Below, piece after piece: positions 26,462 through 35,905 of a stretch of DNA of 64,000 bases (its first letter is position 1; each line of letters starts with the position of its first letter). Source of the DNA: Alphaproteobacteria bacterium (lineage in GTDB: Bacteria > Pseudomonadota > Alphaproteobacteria > UBA7879); contig PKTP01000005.1 in NCBI GenBank assembly GCA_002869105.1, positions 1 through 64,000 on the forward strand. Direction: 5' to 3'. The notes beneath the pieces are model-generated. The model searched no databases and was not told the origin of the DNA. It worked only from the letters and a program-made list of their open reading frames with translations. The position numbers were made by a program, and so were the translations under genes.

Positions 26462-29400
26462 ATGGGTTATTTTCGCATATTTTTGACTTTATTAACATTT
26501 GTATCTTTTTTTGTTCAAGCTGCTAAACCAGGTGAAGCCAGCCCCGCAGAAGACAATATTAATTTCATTAGAATGTCGCGGGCGGAACAAGATGTTCCAC
26601 TGACATTTTGTAAAAATTTACGAACTTTTTATCAGACACTCGGGCAACATTGTCTGTATTCGATAGCCGAGCAAGTCAATACTTTTTATGAGAGTCCTAA
26701 TAATCAGCCTCCTGTTACGGAAACTGCACTACAAAATAAAATTGCTGAAGCCAACCAATCACTAACCAACAGCATGATTGCCACTCAAAAATTCACCTCT
26801 CATCAAATAAGCGAATTCACAGCAAAACAAAAAGCCATCCTTAATTTTATTAAACATGACTTTTCTCCTGAATTTCAGGAGAGCACTAGGTTAACCTATA
26901 TATTAACTCAGGCAATATCAAACAATAAGTCTTTAAAGAAGACAGATGAGATCACTTCAAAAAGTCTAGCAGAGATTGGATTAGAAAATGATTTTTTAAC
27001 AGAGACAAGAACGCTCTATCAAAACTTTTTAAATAAACTTGCTCAGCGTCAATGCTTGTTGATATCAGATTTGTGGACAGTCGTTCAATTTTTTTACAAA
27101 GCTCAAGATGTTTATGTTGGCACCAGCCAAATGAGGACATATCCACAGCTCCTAAACCTTCTAAATGATTTTCCTGAAAAAGTGATATCTCGTGATGATA
27201 TCACCCAAGTCTCCATTCCTTTTCATAAAGAATTTTATAGAGATGACGAAGAGTATACCCTAGACCAATACAACTTATTGGAAAAAACCAGCGCCAGCCA
27301 ACTAACTCTAAGCGAAGCCCTTTATTTAGAAGAAAATTACACCTGTCACTCTGTATTTGAATTACCATCAGAAAACTCACCTTTTTCTCCTAAACAGCTT
27401 TCTCAATTTAAAAAAGACGTACAAAAAGATGGCTGTGTGTTTAGCCCAAGAAATCTTGCTCCAATAGAAGGGCTGAAAAGTAATATAGACAGCTCCACAG
27501 CAGGCTTATCTGCGCTTTTTTATAATAAGGGATTGCCTGTTCAAAATGCGGTCCATTGGCTTTCTCAAGGTCAATTGACAATCCCTCAAGATCCCAAAGA
27601 TTTTAAATATCTGACCTTTAAAAACCTTTTTCTTATTACGGACGCCTATGAATTAGCTAAAAACACCGGAAGCATAAATGATGAACTTCAATTACTTTCC
27701 ACAATCCAGAAAAATGTAGAGAAAAGTAAAAAATCTTTTCTAGAGAGCATGGAAGAACATTTCAACGAAATAAATGATTTTGAAAAAAAATTTCAAACTT
27801 TATTAGCTCAAATAAAAGAAGCACAACCTGATAAGAAACCGGTAGAAGCATTAAGAAAAGAATTAGAAAAATTCAAGATCCAACTCAAAAAATTTGACAG
27901 CAACCTAAAACGATCTCCCCTATTGGAACAAGAAAAAAAATGGAATGAAGCGATTAATGATTTTTCCCAACATATAGAACAGTTGAAGAAAAACGATCCA
28001 GAATCCTTTGCTTCCGAAAGAATGAAAAAGTTTGAAACACAAAAGGAAGAAGCAGCGGAAGTTAAAGAAAAACGCTTAAGCATTGATGAAAAAAAACAAA
28101 CTGCACAAGAGCAATTGAAAAGGATTGAAGATGAATTTAAAAAATTAGAAGCAAGCTATCTTCATAAAGCTCAGGAAATTGCAGACAGAAATGCTGCTGA
28201 ATTACTTGCAGAACTTGCAGAAGAAGCACACAGCAAACAGTCAAAAAAATCCAAACACAAGGCTAAACGCAAAGCAGAGGCTGAAGCCAAACATCAAGCG
28301 GAAGAAGAATCCCGTCAAGCTGCTGAAGCTGAGGCCAGACGCCAAGCTGAAGCTAAACGCAAAGCAGAGGCTGAAGAAGAGGCGAAACGCAAGGCTGCTG
28401 AAGCTGAAGCAGATGCTAGCCGTAAGGCTAGAGACACCAAACGTAAAAGTAAGGCTAAAGCAAAACGCAAAGCAGAGGCTGAAGCCAAACGTCAAGAGGA
28501 AGAAAAAGCACGTCAAGCTGCTGAAGCTGAGACCAGACACCAAGCTGAAGCAAAACGCAAAGCTGAAGAAGAAACAAAACGCAAGGCTGCCAAAGCTGAA
28601 GCAGACGGCAAAAGCAAAGCTGACGCTGAAAAACGCCTTGCAGAGGAAGAAGCGCTATTAGTTAATCGGATACAGCAAGCTTTATTAGAAAAGAAAAGAG
28701 AAGCTGAAGAAGCAGCGGCGCAAAAAGAAAAAAAGCCAAGATCTGCAACCTCTCAACGGCGCGCTCTCCCCACTCAAGAACCAAGATTTCGCAGTCATGG
28801 AAATGTGGGACCCATAACGCCCGCTGAAGCTGACCATACTCATCAACGTCAAGGTGAGCGGCTTAGATTATAATATAATGAGAATACACAAGCAAGCCTT
28901 GAAAATTTGAAAAAAGATATCCCCCATCTAAGGGATGCCGAGACTATTGATGAAATTGAAAGTCGAATTCAACAAGTAATAGAACTTGCGAAAAAAGATG
29001 ACAATTTGGATTTGATCAATGAAATCGAAAACGATGTTCTAAAAAAGTTAAAAGACCAGAAAGTCCTGTTGTTAAATAAAAGAGTTTCTGAGGAAGAAAA
29101 GTCAAAAAGCTCTCACCCTAATCAAGCATTATCGGGTCAGCTTATGAAACTATTAAATCGCTCAGGTCCATCTTCAGAGGTTGTTCAAGAAAGAGATGAA
29201 GAGGGTAAACTTCATAATGATGGCCACTCCACTCTGACTAAAGAAGACAGTTATCAAGAAACCCGCCAGCAAACTGTCGAGCAACATCCCCCAGCTCAAA
29301 GCAGTCGTGCGCCTATGGCAATAAGCCCTGAGGAGATCACAAAGAAGATCGCCTCAGAAGACCCTGCAGCGGAGGAGAGAGCAAAGAAAAAAGCCGAAGA

Positions 29401-30043
29401 AGCGATTGCAAAAGCGAAAGAAGAGCAGAAACTTGCAACAAAACCACTAGGGTTTAACATTGAAGCGGCAGAATTTCAGGCCCGAAGCCATGGTTCACAA
29501 GGGATGTATCCAAGTCAATTCGTCGTTGCATCTCAACAACAAGCAGCCATGCATGCACAGCGGCTCAGAGAACAGCAACGATTGCAACAACAGATGATGG
29601 AACAGCAACGATTAGAGCAACAAAAAGTGATAGATCTCCAAGAGCAGCTTGCTGCAGCCAAACGCAAACGTGACCTTCTAATATTGGAAGAAGAGATAAA
29701 AAAACTTGAAAAAAGCCTCGAAGAAACTAAACGAGCAGAAATGACTCCATACATGGGACCACAGCCAAGATTTGCTGCAGAAGCCCCTCACTATCTTGCT
29801 GTTCATGGCACCACCTATAGCGGACACCCATTGATGATGCCAGCTCCTCAACCAGCATCAAGAGGAATGATTCCATACATGGGGCCGCAGCCAGGCTTTG
29901 CAGCCGCTGCTATGCCTTACTCTGCAGCTCATGGATTCCCTATGGTGGGTGGGCAAGCACCTGCATTCTTCTTGCCTGCAAGCACAGCAGCTGCTCAAGG
30001 ATTTCCCCCATACACAACTCATCCAAGGGGGCCATGCCATTGA
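26462..30043 (+). pseudogene. Giant secreted coiled-coil protein, split by one in-frame TAA
   Basis: One long frame (1193 codons) interrupted at 28871-28873 by TAA; both pieces stay in phase, and the downstream piece has only a TTG start without SD. Family unrecognised. Layout: signal peptide (MGYFRIFLTLLTFVSFFVQA); a globular region of about 400 residues; a helical region; a Lys/Glu/Ala tract with a 66-residue tandem duplication (residues about 602-733); the stop; a further coiled coil (DEIESRIQQVIELAKKDDNL); Gln-rich helices; and a Pro/Tyr/Met/Ala tail with two PYMGPQP units. The adjacent gene is an intact paralogue with the same architecture, which shows the stop is secondary here. Read-through, or use of the 803-residue N-terminal product alone, remains possible. 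Confidence 0.75.
28265..28660 (+). repeat. Two 198-bp tandem coding repeats
   Basis: The segment from AAACGCAAAGCAGAGGCTGA at 28265 recurs at 28463, an offset of 198 bases or 66 codons. Both units encode KRKAEAEAK-HQ/RQ-EEE-x-RQAAEAE... and remain similar over most of their length. This in-frame duplication lengthens the coiled coil by one block. Confidence 0.75.
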
Positions 30044-30252
30044 TAAAAGATGGATTGTATATCCTTTTAGATTTTAAAATTGAAGAAATAGTGAACTGAC
30101 TTATACGTTTTTTTAGGTATGTTGCATTCAAACAGAATAAGAATAAACTAGAGAGCATGGACAAAAAAGTCCAAAAATTGTAAGAAAGATAAACAATAAC
30201 AAGTCAAAATCGCTATAGTTGTCAAAACAATTTTAAAAACAGTTTATCCACT

Positions 30253-33200
30253 ATGAAGCATTTATCTTTCTTTTTGTTTGCTTTTCTCATTGTCTGCCAA
30301 CAATCTCAAGCTGTTGATCCCGCAGATCTTGAGATGCCTGAAACAGCACCTTTTAACCTGGTATCTATGCCTAGAAAGCAGTTAAATGTTGCGCTTCAAT
30401 TTGCTGCTAATCTTGATAACTTTTATCGGCTTCTTTCAATACGCACTTTTGGATTTTTACCTATTGCGGCCAAACCTCTTTTAGACGGAAGCGGTGCTGC
30501 AGGTTCCCATTCAAGAGATTGCTTTCTAGAGATTCATTTGACAGATGTCTACACTCAATCAGAAATATCAAGATCAGAAAATATTTTTCGCGGGGCACTG
30601 GCAAAAAGTGAATGCTTTGATCAAAAAGAAATCGATATGCATTCCAAAACATTGAAGAATATTTATTCTTTTGTTCTCAACTCTTTCAAATCTGAAATCG
30701 ACGAAGCCAAAGCATTGCATGATATTTTTAAAAAATTATTCAAAAATGGATATGAAAATACCAGGGACATCCGGTTAGCAAAAGAAAAAGGATGGGAAGA
30801 TGCTGGCTTAAAGCCAGAGTTTATTACAAGAGCACGTACGTTGTATCAAAGCTCATTGTATAAAGAAGCAAAACAAAAATGCTTAAAGGTCTTAGACCTA
30901 TCAACCCTCATTCAGTATTTTTATGGTGAAAGAGAGGTGTTTCTTGATCAAGTGCAATTGAGAACCTTTCCACAACTGTTAGATCTTTTACAGCGCTTTT
31001 CTCAAGAGAATGAGGTCAATCTTGAAGAAGTTGCTCAAGTTTCAATACCGTTTCATGGCGAACTTTATCGAGATGCCCCCTCCCTCCAAGAAGATAGAAT
31101 TGGCATGATGAAAAAAAAATTCTCTAAAAAATCACCCCTAAGTGCATTTTTTATAAGAGAGAATTACGAACTAAAATCCCCCTTTGAACCATCAATCATC
31201 AATCATATTTTTACAGCAGAGCAACTTCGTTCTTTTAGAGAAGCTGCTAAAAATGGATTGATTTACAAACCACAGACATTGCCCCCACAAACAGAATCAC
31301 AAAATCGCACGCATCAAGACAACCTATCAAATCTATTGGCATGTCTCGCTCAATATCAAATATCTTCAGAAAACATTATTTATTGGTTATCCCAAGGGTC
31401 TTTTCAAATTCCTGATGATAATAAAGACTATAAATACTTAACAACCACTGAAAAAAATATTTTACGTTTGGCAAATGATTATCAGGAACTGAAACAAAAT
31501 CTGACAAAAGCATCTAGCCTCTCTCCTGATCCGGCAGTTGTTATTAAAGATATGATCCTTGAATCCCAACAAAAGCTTTCATCTTTCAGGGCCCTGATGC
31601 AAACACAAGAAGAGCAACTTGCTCTAGAAGCTGAGACATTAGAAAACAAACTTAAAGAATTTTCGAAAAGTCTTGCAAACACCCCTTTTGATCGCAAAAA
31701 TCTTTCCGACTTAGAAAAAGAATATAATTCTATGATTGCTGAGAGCAAAGAATTTTCTAAGCGTCATACTCAAGCAGTAAAAGACTGTGAAAATATTTAT
31801 CCAGAAATTATAGGGGATCAAGAGGATATATTGCAAACCGCGCCATTTGTATTAAAGTCAGCCACTGAAAATCAAAAACTTCTTGATGAGAAAGCTAAAA
31901 TTGAAAGAGATTTTCCCAATTTCATTCAAAGATTAAATAAAACCTCTCAGCGTGTTTCAGAAACTGCAGAACGCATAGGAAATGCCCTAAAATCCTGGCA
32001 AGAAGGATGCCATGCTGCTTTAGACATAAAAGCACGTCAAGCATATGATGAGCTAATCGCTGAGGAAGAAAATCGCAAAGCTGCGGCCGAACGCAAAGCT
32101 GCAAAGAAAGCGCAAAAAAAAGCTAAAGATGAGGCCAAACGTCAAGCCGCAGAAGCAGAGGCTGAAGCTAAACGCAAAGATGAGATAAAAAAAGCTAAGA
32201 GCAAAGCCAAAGCAGACGTACAACGCAAAGCTAGAGAAGCTGCTGAAGCAGAGGCTGAAGCTAAACGTCAAGCTGCTGAAGAGGCGCGTAGAGATTCTGA
32301 AGCTGAGACCAAACGTCAAGCTGAAATAAAAAAAGCTAAGCGCAAAGCTGAAGCCGAAGCCGAAGCACGTCAAGCGGTGCTAGAAGCTGAAGTTAAGAAA
32401 AAATCACCGGCAGCAGAAGCTAGACTTAAAGCTGAAGCACAAAAAAAAGTTGTCACAACGAAATCGCCTTCACCTCCAAAGTCATATAGTGAAATGGCAG
32501 CACGAAGACTAAGCTATGAACCTCCTCGTGCAGAGCCAGCAAAAAATCTTGAGAATCAAGAAACACCCATAGCGGCACCTGAAACTCCAAAAAAAGAAGA
32601 AGTGAATGCAGATGATATTGATGAAATTGAAGAAAAATTACTTGAGTTAAAAAAGAAAATAACTGCCGAATCGAAAAAACCAGAAAGTGATCGCAATAAT
32701 GATTTAATAAAAAATCTCAAAGCCGCTGAGGCAAGTTTATTACTTAAAAAAAATTTATTAAAAAGTGAATCTACTAGTGATACAGCACAGTCGGCACCGC
32801 CCTCTAGTCCAATCAAAAATTCTGCACCCTCAGGATATACTGAACATTATGGTAGGCATGACACTCTCGCCCCTCAAGCACACAACTTACCACAAAACTT
32901 TTACCCACAAGCAAGTGCTGCATTCCAGCCTCCTCAGCAATATTCTTACATGCCGCTCGCTCCAACTAACCCAATGATGATGACATCTACTCAGCTCAGA
33001 CAATTAGCAACACAAGCAGAAATATCTGAACTAGAATCCCTCAAACAATGGGCGGCATACCAACAAGCAAGTATGTTGTTCAGGCAACAGCAGCCAACTT
33101 CTATGGCATACAATTACCCCTCTGCTGCTGCGATGGCATACCCTCCTTACTATTTACCAGCCTACCAGCCACCCGGTGGGGTACCAATGCCCTTTTCAGA

Positions 33201-33309
33201 CCCTCATCAATACGTGTTTCAACAAATGTCTCAAGGGCCAAATCCAAACATATCTTGGCCTGGTGGCGTTATCCTCCCTCAGGGAGGTTATTACCCCCCT
33301 GCTCCCTAA
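30253..33309 (+). CDS. Giant secreted coiled-coil protein, intact paralogue
   Basis: A 1018-residue paralogue of the preceding gene; family unrecognised. Signal peptide MKHLSFFLFAFLIVCQQSQA, then a globular domain sharing landmarks with its neighbour: RTLYQ, LRTFPQLLDLL, QVSIPFHGELYRD and WLSQGSFQIPDDNKDYKYLT. Residues about 440-590 are helical; 600-740 are KRKAEAEA-type Lys/Glu/Ala repeats; then NADDIDEIEEKLLELKKKI; then a Pro/Gln/Tyr/Met-rich tail ending GGYYPPAP. No membrane anchor after the signal peptide, so release to the periplasm or beyond is expected. A long exported coiled coil next to a disordered aromatic tail suggests a structural, filament-like or host-interaction role, but this is inference. 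Confidence 0.75.
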   Translation: MKHLSFFLFAFLIVCQQSQAVDPADLEMPETAPFNLVSMPRKQLNVALQFAANLDNFYRLLSIRTFGFLPIAAKPLLDGSGAAGSHSRDCFLEIHLTDVYTQSEISRSENIFRGALAKSECFDQKEIDMHSKTLKNIYSFVLNSFKSEIDEAKALHDIFKKLFKNGYENTRDIRLAKEKGWEDAGLKPEFITRARTLYQSSLYKEAKQKCLKVLDLSTLIQYFYGEREVFLDQVQLRTFPQLLDLLQRFSQENEVNLEEVAQVSIPFHGELYRDAPSLQEDRIGMMKKKFSKKSPLSAFFIRENYELKSPFEPSIINHIFTAEQLRSFREAAKNGLIYKPQTLPPQTESQNRTHQDNLSNLLACLAQYQISSENIIYWLSQGSFQIPDDNKDYKYLTTTEKNILRLANDYQELKQNLTKASSLSPDPAVVIKDMILESQQKLSSFRALMQTQEEQLALEAETLENKLKEFSKSLANTPFDRKNLSDLEKEYNSMIAESKEFSKRHTQAVKDCENIYPEIIGDQEDILQTAPFVLKSATENQKLLDEKAKIERDFPNFIQRLNKTSQRVSETAERIGNALKSWQEGCHAALDIKARQAYDELIAEEENRKAAAERKAAKKAQKKAKDEAKRQAAEAEAEAKRKDEIKKAKSKAKADVQRKAREAAEAEAEAKRQAAEEARRDSEAETKRQAEIKKAKRKAEAEAEARQAVLEAEVKKKSPAAEARLKAEAQKKVVTTKSPSPPKSYSEMAARRLSYEPPRAEPAKNLENQETPIAAPETPKKEEVNADDIDEIEEKLLELKKKITAESKKPESDRNNDLIKNLKAAEASLLLKKNLLKSESTSDTAQSAPPSSPIKNSAPSGYTEHYGRHDTLAPQAHNLPQNFYPQASAAFQPPQQYSYMPLAPTNPMMMTSTQLRQLATQAEISELESLKQWAAYQQASMLFRQQQPTSMAYNYPSAAAMAYPPYYLPAYQPPGGVPMPFSDPHQYVFQQMSQGPNPNISWPGGVILPQGGYYPPAP

Positions 33310-33474
33310 CATTGGTTAAAAGGAAATGGGATAAAGATTTTTTTCATGCATTGTTATCTTCGCTCATCCTCACTGATCCATGTCCTGATCCCTAAAAAAC
33401 TTTTAAAACTAAAAAAATTCATACGAATACTAGACAGAGCCAAATGACTGTGTTAAAGAATAATACATCCTTGA

Positions 33475-33551
<77 letters not shown>

Positions 33552-33681
33552 ATTCCCTACTAATACTCCCTTAATTTAATTTAATTTATTTTATGATCAT
33601 GTAGTTATCATTGATTAATGAATGCGCTTATTTTACCCTAGTTAAAATAATATATAACTAAAAAAACAGGGGGATAGCATC

Positions 33682-34410
33682 ATGTCAGGTAAAAAAGCCG
33701 TCGTTTATCGAATGGTTATGGGCAGGCATATATGTCCATATGGATTGAAAGTAGTCGATCTGCTAAAGAGCCAGGGATATAGCGTTGAAGATCATCATCT
33801 CACGACCAGAGAAGAAACGGATATATTTAAAGAAACTCATGGTGTTAAAACCACCCCACAAACTTTTATTGATGATAAGCGCATCGGTGGATATGACGAT
33901 CTTAAAAAATACTTTGGTAAAGCCCATGAAGGAATAACCTATAAGCCGATTATAGCAATCTTTTCAACGACTTTTTTAATGGCTTTATCCGCCGCATGGG
34001 CCATGTCTGAATTAACTTTCACCAAAGTCATAATGCTTTTCATCGCATTTAGCATGTGCGTCTTAGCCATCCAAAAATTAAAAGACCTTGAAGCATTTAG
34101 TTTGCAATTTCTGGGTTATGATTTATTGGCGCAGAAATGGGTCAAATACGCCTATATTTATCCCTTTATTGAAATGTTTGCAGGTGTGTCTATGATATCA
34201 GGATTTTTAATCGTGATTTCTGCCCCGGCCGCTCTGCTGATCGGGATGATAGGTGCGGTATCTGTTTTCAAAGCTGTTTATATCGATAAACGGGAATTGA
34301 AATGCGCTTGTGTTGGTGGAAATAGCAATGTCCCCCTTGGATTTATATCTTTGACTGAAAACCTTATGATGATGGGCATGGCCCTTTGGATGCTATTCAG
34401 TCTCGCTTAG
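33682..34410 (+). CDS. Glutaredoxin-MauE membrane fusion
   Basis: A 242-residue protein. Residues about 1-85 are a glutaredoxin domain: VVYRMVMGRHICPYGLKVV with a CPYG motif having one cysteine instead of CPYC, and VKTTPQTFIDDKRIGGYDDL with the glutathione-binding TTPQ and GGYD. Residues about 90-242 contain four membrane segments of the MauE/DoxX type, with a conserved-looking cysteine pair near the end (LKCACVGGNSNVPLGF). The likely role is thiol-redox coupling at the inner membrane, by analogy to MauE in disulfide-bond handling. The single active-site cysteine favours a monothiol mechanism. GGGGGATAG-like bases lie upstream of the ATG. Confidence 0.85.
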   Translation: MSGKKAVVYRMVMGRHICPYGLKVVDLLKSQGYSVEDHHLTTREETDIFKETHGVKTTPQTFIDDKRIGGYDDLKKYFGKAHEGITYKPIIAIFSTTFLMALSAAWAMSELTFTKVIMLFIAFSMCVLAIQKLKDLEAFSLQFLGYDLLAQKWVKYAYIYPFIEMFAGVSMISGFLIVISAPAALLIGMIGAVSVFKAVYIDKRELKCACVGGNSNVPLGFISLTENLMMMGMALWMLFSLA

Positions 34411-34608
34411 AATAAACTTCCGCTATTAAAATGACTTTGTTGGGCCAACCATTCTCTGTTGACAGATGTCATCACCTGCGGCAGCCTCCTCATCTGGTTT
34501 TTCTGCTTTTATTTTGTCTAGGTGTGCAACCCTAGTGGATGCCAACAAAGGTGCGTCGAGCTGAAAACTTGTGCAAAAAAGTAAAAAAGTTTTTTTTCTT
34601 CAAAAAAT

Positions 34609-35232
34609 CTAGGGGACTTCAATTTCGAGAGGTTTCTTCCAATAAATATATTCAGCCGGTGCGTTTTTCATGTCGATAAATTCAAGAGTGTCTATCTTGA
34701 GATAGGTTTTGTCTTTTTCTGTAAAAATATCTTTTATAGGATTCCCTGAATCACTGTAGTGTATATATATTTCTGGACCAAAGGGTGTAAGGGTTTCTTT
34801 TTCTACGTCATAAAGTTCAAGACGTCCATTCGTTCCATGTCTTGACCCTTCTGGATTTTCTGGTGCCCAGAGGATATATTTCTTATCAGAAATCTGTGTA
34901 ATTGAAGGGATTGGATCTTGATTTCCTGTCATCCAGCAAAAATTTCGACAAAACTTTTTCCATAACCTTTTTTTGTTATTATATATGGAATAGATTGCCG
35001 CAGATGGGAGGTCACTCTGATTTCCGCCTCCTTTTGATCGGCGTTCATCATCATTCAGACGTAAAAAGAAGATTTGTGTTGATCGCACTTTGTTTACAGG
35101 CGTTGAAATATAAATGCCTGGTTCTAGTCCCCAAACTTTTGATAGTTTTTGAAGATCATCTCCACTTCCTTGAGCAGCGTTAAGTGCCAGAGAAAATGTT
35201 AGATAACAAGCGATTAAAATATAGAATCTCAC
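34609..35232 (-). CDS. Secreted protein of unknown function
   Basis: A 207-residue protein with a signal peptide (MRFYILIACYLTFSLALNAAQG). The mature protein is beta-rich in feel, with repeated short YIxW/YIYW strands (KKYILWAPEN, AEYIYWKKPLE) and two close cysteines (KFCRNFCWM), and could be a small propeller- or lipocalin-like fold. I recognise no family. No operon partner. One of several unrelated small exported proteins in the window, as expected of a host-associated bacterium. Confidence 0.55.
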   Translation of the reverse strand: MRFYILIACYLTFSLALNAAQGSGDDLQKLSKVWGLEPGIYISTPVNKVRSTQIFFLRLNDDERRSKGGGNQSDLPSAAIYSIYNNKKRLWKKFCRNFCWMTGNQDPIPSITQISDKKYILWAPENPEGSRHGTNGRLELYDVEKETLTPFGPEIYIHYSDSGNPIKDIFTEKDKTYLKIDTLEFIDMKNAPAEYIYWKKPLEIEVP

Positions 35233-35569
35233 CGGGTTACCCTCTAATTTTTTGTTAAGTAAACCACTATTTAAAATAAGCCTGAAATAGTCAATAAAAT
35301 TTATAAACGTGATTGGGTCTGTTGCACTTTAATGGCATTAAAGAGTAAAACTCTCATCTTTATATAAAGATGGCATTGCATTAGAAGCTTTTGTTTTCTT
35401 TCCTATCACCTTTTATCCTATCCCAATGGTCTAGTTCTATTAGGACAACCTCTATTTAATCCTAAGACCTAGAATTCATAAATTTTGACCCACATAACTT
35501 TTTTATTTATTAATATCTTTCAAATGTCTATCTTCATTTTTTAGAATAACATAAGTGGAGTATTGTTTT
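35233..35569. other. Structured intergenic region with three consecutive inverted repeats
   Basis: No gene in about 340 bases. Three small perfect inverted repeats lie head to tail: CTTTAAT-GGC-ATTAAAG (35327-35343), AGAGT-AAA-ACTCT (35342-35354), and the 18-base perfect palindrome CATCTTTATATAAAGATG (35355-35372). They could be operator sites or RNA hairpins in the leader of the small secreted-protein gene at 35570; neither neighbour's promoter is clear. Confidence 0.5.
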
Positions 35570-35827
35570 ATGAACACAAAGTCTTTCATCACACTGGCAT
35601 TTATAGCCACCCCCGCATCGTTATCACTGGTTGCAATGGACACACCAAAAGAAGCGCAAAATCCTGGAACTGCTGGCAGACCCAGTAGCCCAGTTGAAGG
35701 ATGTATGCATCTACCCTCTTCTTTATACCAACAAGAGCAAAAAAAACCAGACAACAGAGCAGCCGCCAAAAGAACAACAGGCGGAAACTCTTTAGAAGAA
35801 GGTTTGCCAGCTAAAAGATATAAATAA
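35570..35827 (+). CDS. Small secreted protein of unknown function
   Basis: An 85-residue protein, MNTKSFITLAFIATPASLSL then VAMDTPKEAQNPGTAG. The N-terminus looks like a signal peptide. The mature part is polar and Pro/Gly/Lys-rich, probably disordered, ending in GLPAKRYK. A start five codons upstream (35555) is possible but would spoil the signal peptide. A terminator follows 33 bases after the stop, which supports a real transcription unit. A minus-strand reading frame of similar length overlaps but has no signal or SD support. Confidence 0.5.
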   Translation: MNTKSFITLAFIATPASLSLVAMDTPKEAQNPGTAGRPSSPVEGCMHLPSSLYQQEQKKPDNRAAAKRTTGGNSLEEGLPAKRYK

Positions 35828-35859
35828 GTCTTTATTTAGACACGTATTTCCAAAAAAAA

Positions 35860-35877
35860 GCCCTCTTAATTGAGGGC
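35860..35877. terminator. Bidirectional terminator between small secreted gene and dnaK
   Basis: Perfect 6-bp stem GCCCTC / GAGGGC with loop TTAATT, preceded by an A-run (35852-35859) and followed by CTTTCTTT. It can serve transcripts on both strands. Confidence 0.75.
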
Positions 35878-35905
35878 CTTTCTTTAGCAAGTCTATGTAT
35901 AGAAC

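Noticed and set aside
28265-28660. CRISPR array
   Set aside because: The repeats are long, coding, in frame and directly adjacent without unique spacers. No cas gene is in the window.
32053-32373. Hydrophobic-looking minus-strand frames within the giant secreted genes (also 28241-28543)
   Set aside because: They are antisense images of Lys/Glu/Ala repeat codons, which read as Phe/Leu/Ser-rich peptides, not membrane proteins.
35503-35769. 88-residue minus-strand frame overlapping the small secreted protein
   Set aside because: The plus-strand frame has a signal peptide and a downstream terminator, so the minus-strand frame is taken as its shadow.
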